Of a stretch of 64,000 nt of DNA, positions 29,816-37,774 are shown piece by piece. The notes beneath the pieces are model-generated. The model saw only the letters and a list, made by a program, of their open reading frames with translations. It had not been told where the DNA came from and did not search any database. The translations under genes and the position numbers were made by a program. Each line of letters opens with the position of its first letter. Within the stretch, counting starts at the first letter, position 1. The DNA lies in assembly GCF_000231445.1 (NCBI RefSeq), contig NZ_AGFR01000003.1:248001-312000 (forward strand), given 5' to 3'. This DNA comes from Commensalibacter intestini A911 (GTDB taxonomy: Bacteria; Pseudomonadota; Alphaproteobacteria; Acetobacterales; Acetobacteraceae).

Positions 29816-30817
29816 TTATTGATCAGAACCATATTGACGCCAATCATCACCCATCATGGACCAAATTAAAATGGCTTTATGTGCATGAAGACGGTTTTCA
29901 GCTTCATCAAAAACAACAGATTGGCTGCTTTCAAACACTTCTTCTGTGACTTCTTCACCAATATGTGCAGGTAAACAATGTAAGAAAATGGCATCAGAGG
30001 CTGCAAGATTCATTAAGTCACGATTGACTTGGTAAGGCCCCAAAGCTTGTAAACGCGCTTGTTTTTCATCATCACTATCAGACATGCTGACCCATGTATC
30101 TGTTACAACGGCATCGGCATTTCTAACGGCTTCTTTGGGATCAGTGGTCACATTAATAATGCCACCATGTGCTTTTGCCCAGTCTAATACTTCTTGAGAA
30201 GGAGAGAAGGATGCTGGTGTTGCAAGATTTAACGTGAATTCAAATTGTGTTGCAGCTTCGATTAAAGAACTCGCAACGTTATTCCCATCTCCAAGCCATG
30301 CAAGGGTACGACCTTTGATAGGGCCTTTATGCTCTTCAAACGTCATAATGTCAGCAATGATTTGTGAAGGATGAGAAGTAGGCGTAAGTCCATTAATTAC
30401 AGGAACAGAGCTTAGTTCAGCAAGACCTAAAAGATCATCGGTACAACCTGTTCTAAGGACCATCGCATCAACGAAACGAGATAATACGCGTGCTGTATCA
30501 GCAATGGTTTCACCACGCCCAATTTGCATACTATCTGTTGATAATACAACAGAATGGCCACCTAATTGATGGATGCCAACCTCAAAAGAAACACGTGTTC
30601 TGGTTGAAGGTTTAGAGAAAATCAGTGCAATATTCTTGCCTTTTAAAGGTGCAGCAGGATGCAAAGGATATTTTCTATTCTCTTGCATTGCTTTCATTTG
30701 TTTACCTAAAGCAATCATATCATTCAAATCTTGCTTAGATAAATCACGGATATCAAGAAAATGTTTGCACTTTTTATCGTGAAGGTTGTTTTGAAGAGGT
30801 TTTGATAAAGTGCTCAT
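29816..30817 (-). CDS. argF: Ornithine carbamoyltransferase
   Basis: Cytoplasmic enzyme of arginine synthesis: carbamoyl phosphate plus ornithine gives citrulline. The 333-residue protein has the carbamoyl-phosphate site SKPSTRTRVSFEVG, the HPSQIIADIMTF motif, LAWLGDGNNVASSL for the ornithine domain and the ornithine-specific HCLPAHIGEEVTEEVFES loop. The start ATG overlaps the argD stop (TAATG). A slightly longer N-terminus (KHFLDIRDLSKQDLNDMI begins at residue 18) is normal. It works directly after ArgD in the pathway and is most likely co-transcribed with it. Confidence 0.96.
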   Translation of the reverse strand: MSTLSKPLQNNLHDKKCKHFLDIRDLSKQDLNDMIALGKQMKAMQENRKYPLHPAAPLKGKNIALIFSKPSTRTRVSFEVGIHQLGGHSVVLSTDSMQIGRGETIADTARVLSRFVDAMVLRTGCTDDLLGLAELSSVPVINGLTPTSHPSQIIADIMTFEEHKGPIKGRTLAWLGDGNNVASSLIEAATQFEFTLNLATPASFSPSQEVLDWAKAHGGIINVTTDPKEAVRNADAVVTDTWVSMSDSDDEKQARLQALGPYQVNRDLMNLAASDAIFLHCLPAHIGEEVTEEVFESSQSVVFDEAENRLHAHKAILIWSMMGDDWRQYGSDQ

Positions 30818-32004
30818 TAGTTTTGTTCCATCACTTTTTGGAGTTGTTTTGCAGCTTCAGCCAAACGGTTGGCACCATCTTTACATTCTTCTTCACTGAT
30901 GATGAGCGGAGGAATGATACGAACAACATTATTGCCTGCTGCAACCGTTAATAAATTTTGATGTAAAGCTGCATTTTGGATCTCAGTAGGAGGTAATTTT
31001 CCTTTAAGACCCAGCATTAATCCTTTGCCTTTAACAGCTTCAAAAATAGCAGGATATTGAGTAACCAATGATTGTAATTCGTTTTGTAAATAGTTACCCG
31101 TTTTGATGACATGATCTAAAAAACCAGGTGCTAATAAAATATCTAACACAGCATTTGCAGCAGCACATGCCAATGGATTTCCACCAAAAGTAGATCCATG
31201 AGTGCCTGGTGTTAAATGTTTGGCGATTGATTCTTTTGCTAAGAATGCACCCATTGGTACACCACCAGCAATCCCTTTTGCCAAGGACATAATATCAGGT
31301 TCAATATCTGTCCATTGATAGGCAAACATTTTACCTGTACGTCCCATACCACACTGTACTTCATCAAAGCCTAGAAATAAGCCTTTTTCATCACAGATTT
31401 TTCTGAGTTCACGTAGGAATTCGACTGGTACGGTATTAACACCACTCTCCCCTTGAATCGGTTCAATTAAGAAACCAGCTGTATGCTCATCAACTGCTTT
31501 GTGTAAGGCTTCTAAATCATTAAGGGGAATATGTTTAATTCCAGGAAGTCTAGGTTCAAAGCCTTCCAGATATTTTGGGTTGCCTGTAGCGGTTAGTGTT
31601 GCCAAAGTACGACCATGAAAAGCATGCTCAAAACAAATAATATCTGTACGTTCTGGATGACCATTTTTAAACTGAGCACGACGAATACCTTTGATGAGTC
31701 CTTCGTTTGCTTCAGCACCAGAGTTGCAGAAAAATACACTATCAGCAAAACTGATTTCTACCAGTCTTTCTGCCAGTTTTTCTGCTTGTGGAATGCGATA
31801 TAAATTGGAAACATGCAATACTAATTTTGCTTGTTCTGCAATGGCGTTGGCTAGGTGAGGGTGATTATGCCCAATAGAGGAGGTCGCAATGCCTGCACCA
31901 AAATCTAAAAATCGTCGTTTATCTTCCGTAAAAAGCCAAGAACCTTGACCTTGCGCAAAAGCAAGATCTGCACGATTATAGGTAGGCATAAGAACGGGAA
32001 TCAT
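30817..32004 (-). CDS. argD: Acetylornithine aminotransferase
   Basis: PLP-dependent class III aminotransferase making N-acetylornithine in arginine synthesis (and possibly succinyldiaminopimelate in lysine synthesis). The 395-residue protein shows the family pattern: GAGIATSSIGHNHPHLANAI, the cofactor-binding FFCNSGAEANEGLIKGIR, the catalytic Asp in LFLGFDEVQCGMGRTGK, and the Schiff-base lysine in MSLAKGIAGGVPMGAFLA. HGSTFGGNPLACAAANAVLD closes the active site. argF follows with overlapping start and stop. No arginine-repressor operator was recognised upstream in the 160-base gap to recX. Confidence 0.95.
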   Translation of the reverse strand: MIPVLMPTYNRADLAFAQGQGSWLFTEDKRRFLDFGAGIATSSIGHNHPHLANAIAEQAKLVLHVSNLYRIPQAEKLAERLVEISFADSVFFCNSGAEANEGLIKGIRRAQFKNGHPERTDIICFEHAFHGRTLATLTATGNPKYLEGFEPRLPGIKHIPLNDLEALHKAVDEHTAGFLIEPIQGESGVNTVPVEFLRELRKICDEKGLFLGFDEVQCGMGRTGKMFAYQWTDIEPDIMSLAKGIAGGVPMGAFLAKESIAKHLTPGTHGSTFGGNPLACAAANAVLDILLAPGFLDHVIKTGNYLQNELQSLVTQYPAIFEAVKGKGLMLGLKGKLPPTEIQNAALHQNLLTVAAGNNVVRIIPPLIISEEECKDGANRLAEAAKQLQKVMEQN

Positions 32005-32166
32005 AATAACTCTTCTTTATATATTTTGTTGAAAGAAAAGAATCATAATCTGTTATTGTCTTGGTAAAGTCAATTTTTTCTTGATGGTTTTATTTATTTA
32101 TTATGATGTGTTAAAAATATATAATTCTTAGTGCTTTTTTTAGATGATTGGTAGAGTAATAGTCCT

Positions 32167-32736
32167 GTGAAATTTCCAGACCTTCAAGAGTATGCGATGA
32201 TGTATTTAGCTCGTTATAACAATACTGAGCAGGGATTGGTACGCGTTTTAAAAGCAAAGCTCCGTCGTTGGGCAATCAAAGCTGAACAAGAATGTGTAGA
32301 GCCATCAGAGGTCAATGAGGGGATGCAAAAGGGGCAGCAACAAATTCCAGAAATCATTGCCAAAGTAAAGCGATTGGGAATTATTAATGATCAATCTTTT
32401 GCAGAATATAAAGTGACTTCATTGATACGTTCTGGGCGTTCTCAAAAGGTGATACAGAATAAGCTTTTGCAAAAAGGGGTTGATTCAAATGTGATTCAAT
32501 CTGTATTAGATCAGTATCAAGATAAAGATGTAGAACTATTGGCAGCATTGGTTTATGCGAGAAAGCGGCGTATAGGTCCTTTTCGTCGTACTGATCGTGA
32601 AGAGAATGCAGAGTTAAAGCAAAAAGAGCAGCTTTCTTTTGCGAGAGGTGGGTTCTCGTTTGGAATGAGTAGTAAAATTCTATCGATGTGTCAGTCCGAA
32701 GCCGAAGAAACAATAGAAATGTTGAGATCTTTATAA
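32167..32736 (+). CDS. recX: RecX-family regulatory protein
   Basis: Small cytoplasmic modulator that usually inhibits RecA filaments. The 189-residue protein is helical throughout, with the RecX pattern YAMMYLARYNNTEQGLVRVLKAKLRRWA, then VKRLGIINDQSFAEYKVTSLIRSGRSQKVIQNKLLQKGVD and a LVYARKRRIGPFR segment. It starts at GTG 32167; an in-frame stop lies just before it. recA is not nearby, which is common. It is followed 21 bases later by the CHAP-domain gene. Family fairly clear, activity on RecA inferred. Confidence 0.85.
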   Translation: MKFPDLQEYAMMYLARYNNTEQGLVRVLKAKLRRWAIKAEQECVEPSEVNEGMQKGQQQIPEIIAKVKRLGIINDQSFAEYKVTSLIRSGRSQKVIQNKLLQKGVDSNVIQSVLDQYQDKDVELLAALVYARKRRIGPFRRTDREENAELKQKEQLSFARGGFSFGMSSKILSMCQSEAEETIEMLRSL

Positions 32737-32757
32737 AATATAACAGGTTATTATATA

Positions 32758-33213
32758 ATGACGATATTGAGATCATGTATATTGCTGATGGTGTTCTTGC
32801 CTTTGCTAGCAGCTTGTGGTGGGCGTAGTTATAATGGATCATTGCAATGTGCTCCTTATGCCAGAAAGCTCACAGGTGTTCAGTTGAAGGGGCAGGCATA
32901 TACATGGTGGTATCAATCGCAAGGCAAGTATCCACATACGAATCAGCCTCAAAAAGGTGCGATTTTGGTTTTTCGTAAGACTTCGAAACTTCCTTATGGA
33001 CACGTATCTGTTGTTAAAAAGGTTAAAGATTCACGGACTATTATTGTAGATCATGCGAATTGGGATGCTCAAAGAATTAATCATCACGCGTCTATTGTTG
33101 ATGTGTCTACGCGTAATGATTGGTCTTTAGTGCGTGTATGGTGGCCACCTACTAATAAATTGGGATCGAGACGATATCCAACTTATGGGTTTATTATTCC
33201 AGGAAAAAGCTAG
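32758..33213 (+). CDS. CHAP-domain lipoprotein (putative peptidoglycan amidase/endopeptidase)
   Basis: A 151-residue exported protein with lipobox LLAAC (Cys20). The mature part is a bare CHAP (NlpC/P60-like) domain: catalytic Cys31 in LQCAPYARKLTG, the GQAYTWWYQSQGKYPHTNQPQKGAILVF core, His82 in LPYGHVSVVKKV and a DHANW motif for the third polar residue. Such enzymes cut peptide bonds in the wall. Proteins of this small form are common in Acetobacteraceae. Its catalytic residues all look intact. It follows recX by 21 bases, probably a chance operon. Confidence 0.85.
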   Translation: MTILRSCILLMVFLPLLAACGGRSYNGSLQCAPYARKLTGVQLKGQAYTWWYQSQGKYPHTNQPQKGAILVFRKTSKLPYGHVSVVKKVKDSRTIIVDHANWDAQRINHHASIVDVSTRNDWSLVRVWWPPTNKLGSRRYPTYGFIIPGKS

Positions 33214-33297
33214 ATCTTTTAATTACTCGAAATATTTATAGAGAGCATTAGTTTTTAGAAACATTTAAGTGTTTTTTGTTGTTTGTGGGTGAGTGTA

Positions 33298-33329
33298 TTG
33301 ACGTCCTATTAATTTTGTTTTGATATAAT
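33298..33329 (+). promoter_or_regulatory. Candidate promoter for the surface-glycan genes
   Basis: TTGACG (33298-33303) is followed after 17 bases by TGATAT, overlapping a perfect TATAAT (33324-33329) at a 20-base spacing. The first pairing has the better spacing, the second the better -10. It would give a leader of over 300 bases before the gene at 33654. Confidence 0.4.
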
Positions 33330-33568
33330 TATGGCTTATGTGAATGTCGATCCATATATATGCTATTATAATACTTAATTAATTTGCTTTTACATTGGGC
33401 TTTGATCTTTTTTAATTGGTGTTATTTGATAAATAATTATGCATAAGTAATGGTCAAGAAATGACCCAAACATAGTAAAATTAAGTAAAATTATCTGTAG
33501 AAGGAGTAATTTTCTAGATCAAACCTGACCGTTAGAAGCGAGAAGCTACGTTTTGTAAATAGTAAAAT

Positions 33569-33581
33569 AATGATTATCATT
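33569..33581. promoter_or_regulatory. Fur-box-like core upstream of the glycosyltransferase gene
   Basis: AATGATTATCATT is the central 13 bases of the classical Fur consensus; including flanks, 15 of 19 positions match by my count. It lies about 70 bases upstream of ATG 33654, a suitable place for repression. The A+T-rich setting weakens the case. Confidence 0.4.
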
Positions 33582-33653
33582 TCAACCGCAATTATGATAA
33601 TTCTCTTAGTTTCCAATTGAATAGATTTGTAAAAAATATAAGAGAAATTATCT

Positions 33654-34478
33654 ATGATTTCAGTAAATTTAACAACCACTTCGTCAAGATTAGGACTTTG
33701 TAGTGCAACAATATGGTCGTTAATACATCAAACTAAAAAACCAGATAAAATTTTCTTATGGATTTCACAAGAGGGTTACTTATCAGATGAAGGTATAAAA
33801 ACTATACCTAGTTGGATTGATGAGCTAAATAGCATATTAAATATAATAGAAGTTAAATTTGTAGAAAATACTGGGCCATATAGAAAAATAATAAATGCCA
33901 TAAGGCTTTCAAACCAATCTGATATACTTGTTTATGTTGATGATGATGTTATTTATGGCGATAAGTGGCTAGAAACATTGCTACATGCTTTTTATGAAAA
34001 TAAATCTAAATTAGCGATCGCATCAAGAATTAGAGCGGTTAAAAGAAACATTTTTGGAACTGTGCAATCATATAGTCGATATAGAGTTTGTAAAAAACCT
34101 ATTCAATTTAATTGTGATTATATCATAACAGGTGTTGGGGGGTGTGTTTTAACGAAAAATATGATTAGTGAAGCATTAATAAATAATGATGATTATATTT
34201 TACTCGCACCAAAAACAGATGATTTATGGATAAGCAAAATATTAGAGTTGTCTGGTACGGTCGTAGAGGCATGTCCTAAAGCGTTGACTTATGTTGATGA
34301 AATAGATCATAAAAACAATGCCCTTAATTTATCGAATATGCACCAAATGAAAGGGTCAAACGCAGTTTTGAAATTAATAAATAAGATAGTGCAAAGAGTT
34401 TTAGCTTACTTTGGTTTGCAGAGAACAAATAATGATATATCAATTAAAAAAATATCATCTTATTTTAAAAATAAATAG
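33654..34478 (+). CDS. Family 2-like glycosyltransferase
   Basis: A 274-residue GT-A fold enzyme, probably adding a sugar to a surface polysaccharide or LPS. The N-terminal VNLTTTSSRLGLCSATIWSLIHQTKKPDKIFLWISQ matches the beta-strand plus helix start of this group, and YVDDDVIYGDKWLETLL has the DxD motif for the metal and sugar nucleotide. ITGVGGCVLTKNMI and the later TDDLWISKILE (with the acceptor-side Asp pair) complete the pattern. No membrane segment. Codon use is far more A/T-rich than in neighbouring core genes, and its only partner is the flippase 20 bases downstream, both suggesting horizontal acquisition. Donor and acceptor are unknown. Confidence 0.82.
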   Translation: MISVNLTTTSSRLGLCSATIWSLIHQTKKPDKIFLWISQEGYLSDEGIKTIPSWIDELNSILNIIEVKFVENTGPYRKIINAIRLSNQSDILVYVDDDVIYGDKWLETLLHAFYENKSKLAIASRIRAVKRNIFGTVQSYSRYRVCKKPIQFNCDYIITGVGGCVLTKNMISEALINNDDYILLAPKTDDLWISKILELSGTVVEACPKALTYVDEIDHKNNALNLSNMHQMKGSNAVLKLINKIVQRVLAYFGLQRTNNDISIKKISSYFKNK

Positions 34479-34498
34479 CTTTTGATCATTGGAGTTAG

Positions 34499-35938
34499 AT
34501 GAGTTTATTTCATAATATAAAGTGGCTTTCATTCTCTCAAGTTGTTAAAGTGGCTTGTCAGTTATTGGGGTTGGTTATTTTTGCAAGATTTCTAACACCA
34601 AAAGACATTGGTGTGATGTCACTCACGATGATTGTTGTAAGTTTTGTAAATATCTTAAGAGATATGGGATCTTCAGCCGCAATCATTCAAAAAGAAGAAA
34701 TCGATGATAAATTAATAAGCTCAGTTTTTATATTAAATACAATGATGGGTTTTACTTTAGCAATAATCTTCTATTGCTTGTCTTATTATATTTCTCATTT
34801 TTATAAACTTGAAGCATTAGAGTATACAATAAAATTAATAACCATCACTTTTGTATTAAATAGCATAACATCCGTTCATTTAGCTATTTTGGAACGGAAA
34901 TCACAATTTAAAACCGTTGCTCTTACAGAAATAATCTCCTCAATATGTGCACTAACAATAGGCGTGTATTTTGCAGTTAATGGTTATGGTGTATATAGCC
35001 TTGTTTTTCAAACATTGGCTTTTTCATTCCTGACTTCTATTTCTTTCTGTTTTTTTTCGGGTTGGAAGATAACTTTAACATTTGATCTGGATAAGATTAA
35101 ATCTATTTTTAAATTTAGTTCGAATTTAGTTTTATTCAATTTCGTAAATTATTTTTCAAGAAATAGTGACGAGATGATTATAGGTAGGTTTTTCACAGCA
35201 GCAATATTGGGTGAATATTCTCTAGCATATAGAGTGATGCTGTTTCCTGTTCAAAATATGAGGTCAGTATTAACGAGATCTTTGTATCCAATTTTAAGTC
35301 GATTGCAAACATCATCTAATGAAGCTGTTGAAGTTTACCTTAAATCTATTAAAGTTATTGCAATGATCGTTCCACCAATTATGTTAGGCTTATCAGCGGT
35401 AAGTAATGAGTTTGTAATTTTAATTTTTGGTTCTCAATGGTTACTTTTATCAAAGTTATTAGTTTGGTTATCGATTGTAGGTGCTTTACAAGCAATTGTT
35501 AGTACAACTGGTGCTGTTTTTATGTCTAGAGGAAAAACAGATTTATTATTGTATATTTCAATTTTCAATTCAGTTCTTCAAGTTGGTTCATTTATTGTTG
35601 GAGGATTCTATAATATTGAAGTGCTCGTTAAATTATATCTGCTGGCAAATATAATGATGTTCTTTCCAAATATGATGCTGGCTATGAGATTATTGGGAGG
35701 ACGTTTCATTGATTTGATGTTGTGTATATATAAACCTATACTATGTGCCGTTTTAATGTTTGGTCTTGTTAAATTTACAGGGATTTATCTTAAAAGTTTG
35801 AATATATCGTTGTTGGCAGTTTTTATTATTAAAATTTTACTAATTATTGTTATATATATATCGTTATTGCTGCTAACGAATCCTAAATTATATCATGTAG
35901 TAAAAAGAAAATTATTAATATTATCTATTTTAAAATGA
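34499..35938 (+). CDS. Polysaccharide flippase, MOP superfamily (Wzx/WzxC-like)
   Basis: A 479-residue membrane protein with about twelve to fourteen hydrophobic segments, which flips lipid-linked glycan units across the inner membrane in relatives. The N-terminal NIKWLSFSQVVKVACQLLGLVIFARFLTPKDIGVMSL is the typical Polysacc_synt start. Further family features are DMGSSAAIIQKEEIDD, the AILERKSQFKTVALTEII motif and NYFSRNSDEMIIGRFFTAAILGEYSLAYR in the middle, which favours the WzxC/ExoT-like branch. It follows the glycosyltransferase by 20 bases and shares its A/T-rich composition. No polymerase, initiating transferase or sugar-nucleotide genes are here, so the rest of the pathway must lie elsewhere. 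Confidence 0.87.
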   Translation: MSLFHNIKWLSFSQVVKVACQLLGLVIFARFLTPKDIGVMSLTMIVVSFVNILRDMGSSAAIIQKEEIDDKLISSVFILNTMMGFTLAIIFYCLSYYISHFYKLEALEYTIKLITITFVLNSITSVHLAILERKSQFKTVALTEIISSICALTIGVYFAVNGYGVYSLVFQTLAFSFLTSISFCFFSGWKITLTFDLDKIKSIFKFSSNLVLFNFVNYFSRNSDEMIIGRFFTAAILGEYSLAYRVMLFPVQNMRSVLTRSLYPILSRLQTSSNEAVEVYLKSIKVIAMIVPPIMLGLSAVSNEFVILIFGSQWLLLSKLLVWLSIVGALQAIVSTTGAVFMSRGKTDLLLYISIFNSVLQVGSFIVGGFYNIEVLVKLYLLANIMMFFPNMMLAMRLLGGRFIDLMLCIYKPILCAVLMFGLVKFTGIYLKSLNISLLAVFIIKILLIIVIYISLLLLTNPKLYHVVKRKLLILSILK

Positions 35939-36381
35939 GGTAGTAAGGGCTTATTGTTGCTCTTTATTAAAAGCAATTAACGACACTTTTACAGTAATAT
36001 TCCATGCGGAGAACTGTTCTTTATGGTTTGTTTCTTTGCTTATACCATAATGATTGTTTAATAGTGTAACGGTTTTACTCATTTATCTGTGGCAGAAGTC
36101 TCATTAGTTTGAGTGTAATTCATATGTTTAAATGTTATGGGTAGTGATTTTTGATTATGTATTATTTCATAACAAAGCCAGATAAATTTATGTTTATAGT
36201 AATTTTATTTTATATTTTTCTGTATAATCATACTCCTTTAATTTTGCATAGCATATAAAATATAGTATTACCCAACAAATCAGATTATGGTATGTTTCTG
36301 TTTTGTTTTACATAAGTTTTAATTTTTGATGTTAAAATGATGAGAATACCATTTTAACCCGAATATAAAGATGAGGATACG
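35939..36381. other. Gene-poor spacer at the right edge of the A+T-rich island
   Basis: A 443-base stretch between the flippase and tatA. It contains the weak small ORF at 35951-36082 on the minus strand and otherwise nothing that I can read: no terminator for the flippase, no RNA gene, no long repeat. GAGGA before ATG 36382 is the tatA ribosome site. Confidence 0.5.
35951..36082 (-). CDS. Possible 43-residue small protein
   Basis: An open frame of 43 codons begins at ATG 36082 (MSKTVTLLNNHYGISKETN) and ends at the TAA at 35951-35953. Amino-acid composition is ordinary and the frame lies antisense in an otherwise empty spacer. There is no convincing ribosome-binding site and I recognise no family. 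It may be a remnant of a gene lost at the island edge or simply chance. Confidence 0.2.
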   Translation of the reverse strand: MSKTVTLLNNHYGISKETNHKEQFSAWNITVKVSLIAFNKEQQ

Positions 36382-36648
36382 ATGGGTAGTTTAAGCATTT
36401 GGCATTGGCTGATTGTATTGATTGTTGTGATGTTATTATTTGGCGGTAAAAAAGTATCCACATTAATGGGTGATGTCGCCAAAGGCATTAAAGACTTTAA
36501 AAAGAATATGGCAGAAGAAGATACATCATCTAAAGGGTCTTCAACGCAAGTTAGTAAAACATTATCAGCTGCAGATCAAAAAGATGAATCTGTGTCTTTT
36601 AATGAGAGTGAAAAAACGACAGTAACTTCTGATATTGATAAAAAATAG
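36382..36648 (+). CDS. tatA: Twin-arginine translocase subunit TatA
   Basis: Pore-forming component of the Tat system that exports folded proteins. The 88-residue protein has the standard architecture: short N-terminal periplasmic part, one membrane helix ([18 protein letters not shown]), the FGGKK hinge and an amphipathic helix ([18 protein letters not shown]), then a Ser/Thr/Lys-rich tail. No tatB or tatC follows; the next genes are ribF and ileS. In many alphaproteobacteria tatA heads tatABC, so this is an isolated copy. A Tat substrate candidate, the amidase at 7997, is in this same window. Confidence 0.92.
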   Translation: MGSLSIWHWLIVLIVVMLLFGGKKVSTLMGDVAKGIKDFKKNMAEEDTSSKGSSTQVSKTLSAADQKDESVSFNESEKTTVTSDIDKK

Positions 36649-36703
36649 TTTCTTTAAAAGAAAAACTTTTTGAGAGACCATGATAAGGGATGTATAGTCG
36701 TTT

Positions 36704-37636
36704 ATGACGATGATTTTTGAGAATGACCAGCCAGTTTCCAAAGAGGCAAGAGGAAGCGTTGCGGTGTTAGGAAACTTTGACGGCGTACATCGTGGGCACG
36801 TTTATTTGTTGCAACAATTGCGTGCACAATGTCCCAACCTTCCTTTGTCAGTGATTACATTTGAACCTCATCCTCGCCAGTTGTTTTTTAAAGAAGATGC
36901 GCCTTTTCGTTTGACGAATGCAAAGGAGCGTAATGCAGCGTTAACAGAGCAAGGCGTAGATTTTATTTTTCAGATTAATTTTACGCCCGAATTCTCATCT
37001 TTAAGTGCGCATGATTTTGTCCATCAAATTTTGCATGAACATCTTGGTGTTGCTCATATTGCTTGTGGTGAGTGCTTTGCTTTTGGTAAAGGGCGTAGTG
37101 GAAATATCGATTATTTATCTTCTGAGACCCAATCTTTGGGAATAGGTTTGACGGTTGTTAAACCTTTGCAAGATGAAAATGGGAATATTTCTTCTACACG
37201 TATCCGACACTTATTAAAAGAAGGACAGCCAGTTCAAGCTGCGGAGTTATTAGGACGTGTTTGGAGTATCCAAGCAATTGTTCAACATGGTGATAAGCGT
37301 GGCAGAACTATTGGTTTTCCAACTGCGAATTTATCTTTGGGGGAACATGTAGAGCCTAAATGTGGGGTTTATGCGGTTAAAATAGCGTTGCCTGATGGTC
37401 AAATTCGTATAGGCGTTGCAAATGTTGGCTATCGTCCAACCTTTACTCAGGAAAGTGAATGTCGTTTAGAAGTTCATTTATTCGATTTCGATCAAGATAT
37501 TTACGGACAAGAGTTAAAAGTATGGTTGCATGCTTTTATTCGTGCTGAAAAACGTTTTTCTGGCCTTGAGGAGCTTAAGGAACAGATTGTTAAAGATGCG
37601 TTGGATGCAAAAGAATTTTTTAATACTCTAAAATAA
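36704..37636 (+). CDS. ribF: Bifunctional riboflavin kinase/FAD synthetase
   Basis: Cytoplasmic enzyme that makes FMN and then FAD from riboflavin. The 310-residue protein has the N-terminal nucleotidyltransferase domain (SVAVLGNFDGVHRGHVYLLQQ, with the GHxH-like motif; later ISSTRIRHLLKEG) and the C-terminal riboflavin-kinase barrel starting at KRGRTIGFPTANLSL, with GVYAV and GVANVGYRPTF. It starts at ATG 36704, 55 bases after tatA, and precedes ileS by 138 bases, the usual ribF-ileS-lspA neighbourhood. No FMN riboswitch was recognised upstream. Confidence 0.96.
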   Translation: MTMIFENDQPVSKEARGSVAVLGNFDGVHRGHVYLLQQLRAQCPNLPLSVITFEPHPRQLFFKEDAPFRLTNAKERNAALTEQGVDFIFQINFTPEFSSLSAHDFVHQILHEHLGVAHIACGECFAFGKGRSGNIDYLSSETQSLGIGLTVVKPLQDENGNISSTRIRHLLKEGQPVQAAELLGRVWSIQAIVQHGDKRGRTIGFPTANLSLGEHVEPKCGVYAVKIALPDGQIRIGVANVGYRPTFTQESECRLEVHLFDFDQDIYGQELKVWLHAFIRAEKRFSGLEELKEQIVKDALDAKEFFNTLK

Positions 37637-37774
37637 TTTGATGATTTGCTGATTATGAATTGAAAATAATTAGTAAAATAGGGTATTTGTGTATTTAAGT
37701 GGGTTATTGATCTTTGTGTTACATAAAAGATTAATAGGTATTTTTTTTATTATTGTTACAGTTAGAATGACGTT

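Larger units (their letters stand above)
33214..33653. other. Gene-free spacer at the left edge of the A+T-rich island
   Basis: A 440-base stretch between the CHAP gene and the glycosyltransferase. It holds a candidate promoter at 33298-33329 and a Fur-box-like sequence at 33569-33581, and ends with AGAGAAAT as a ribosome site before ATG 33654. No ORF of useful length is seen. The length and composition suggest junction DNA left by an insertion. Confidence 0.5.

Noticed and set aside
33510-33560. Possible JUMPstart/ops element before the glycan genes
   Set aside because: The AGAAGCGAGAAGC stretch does not match the GGCGGTAGCGT core.
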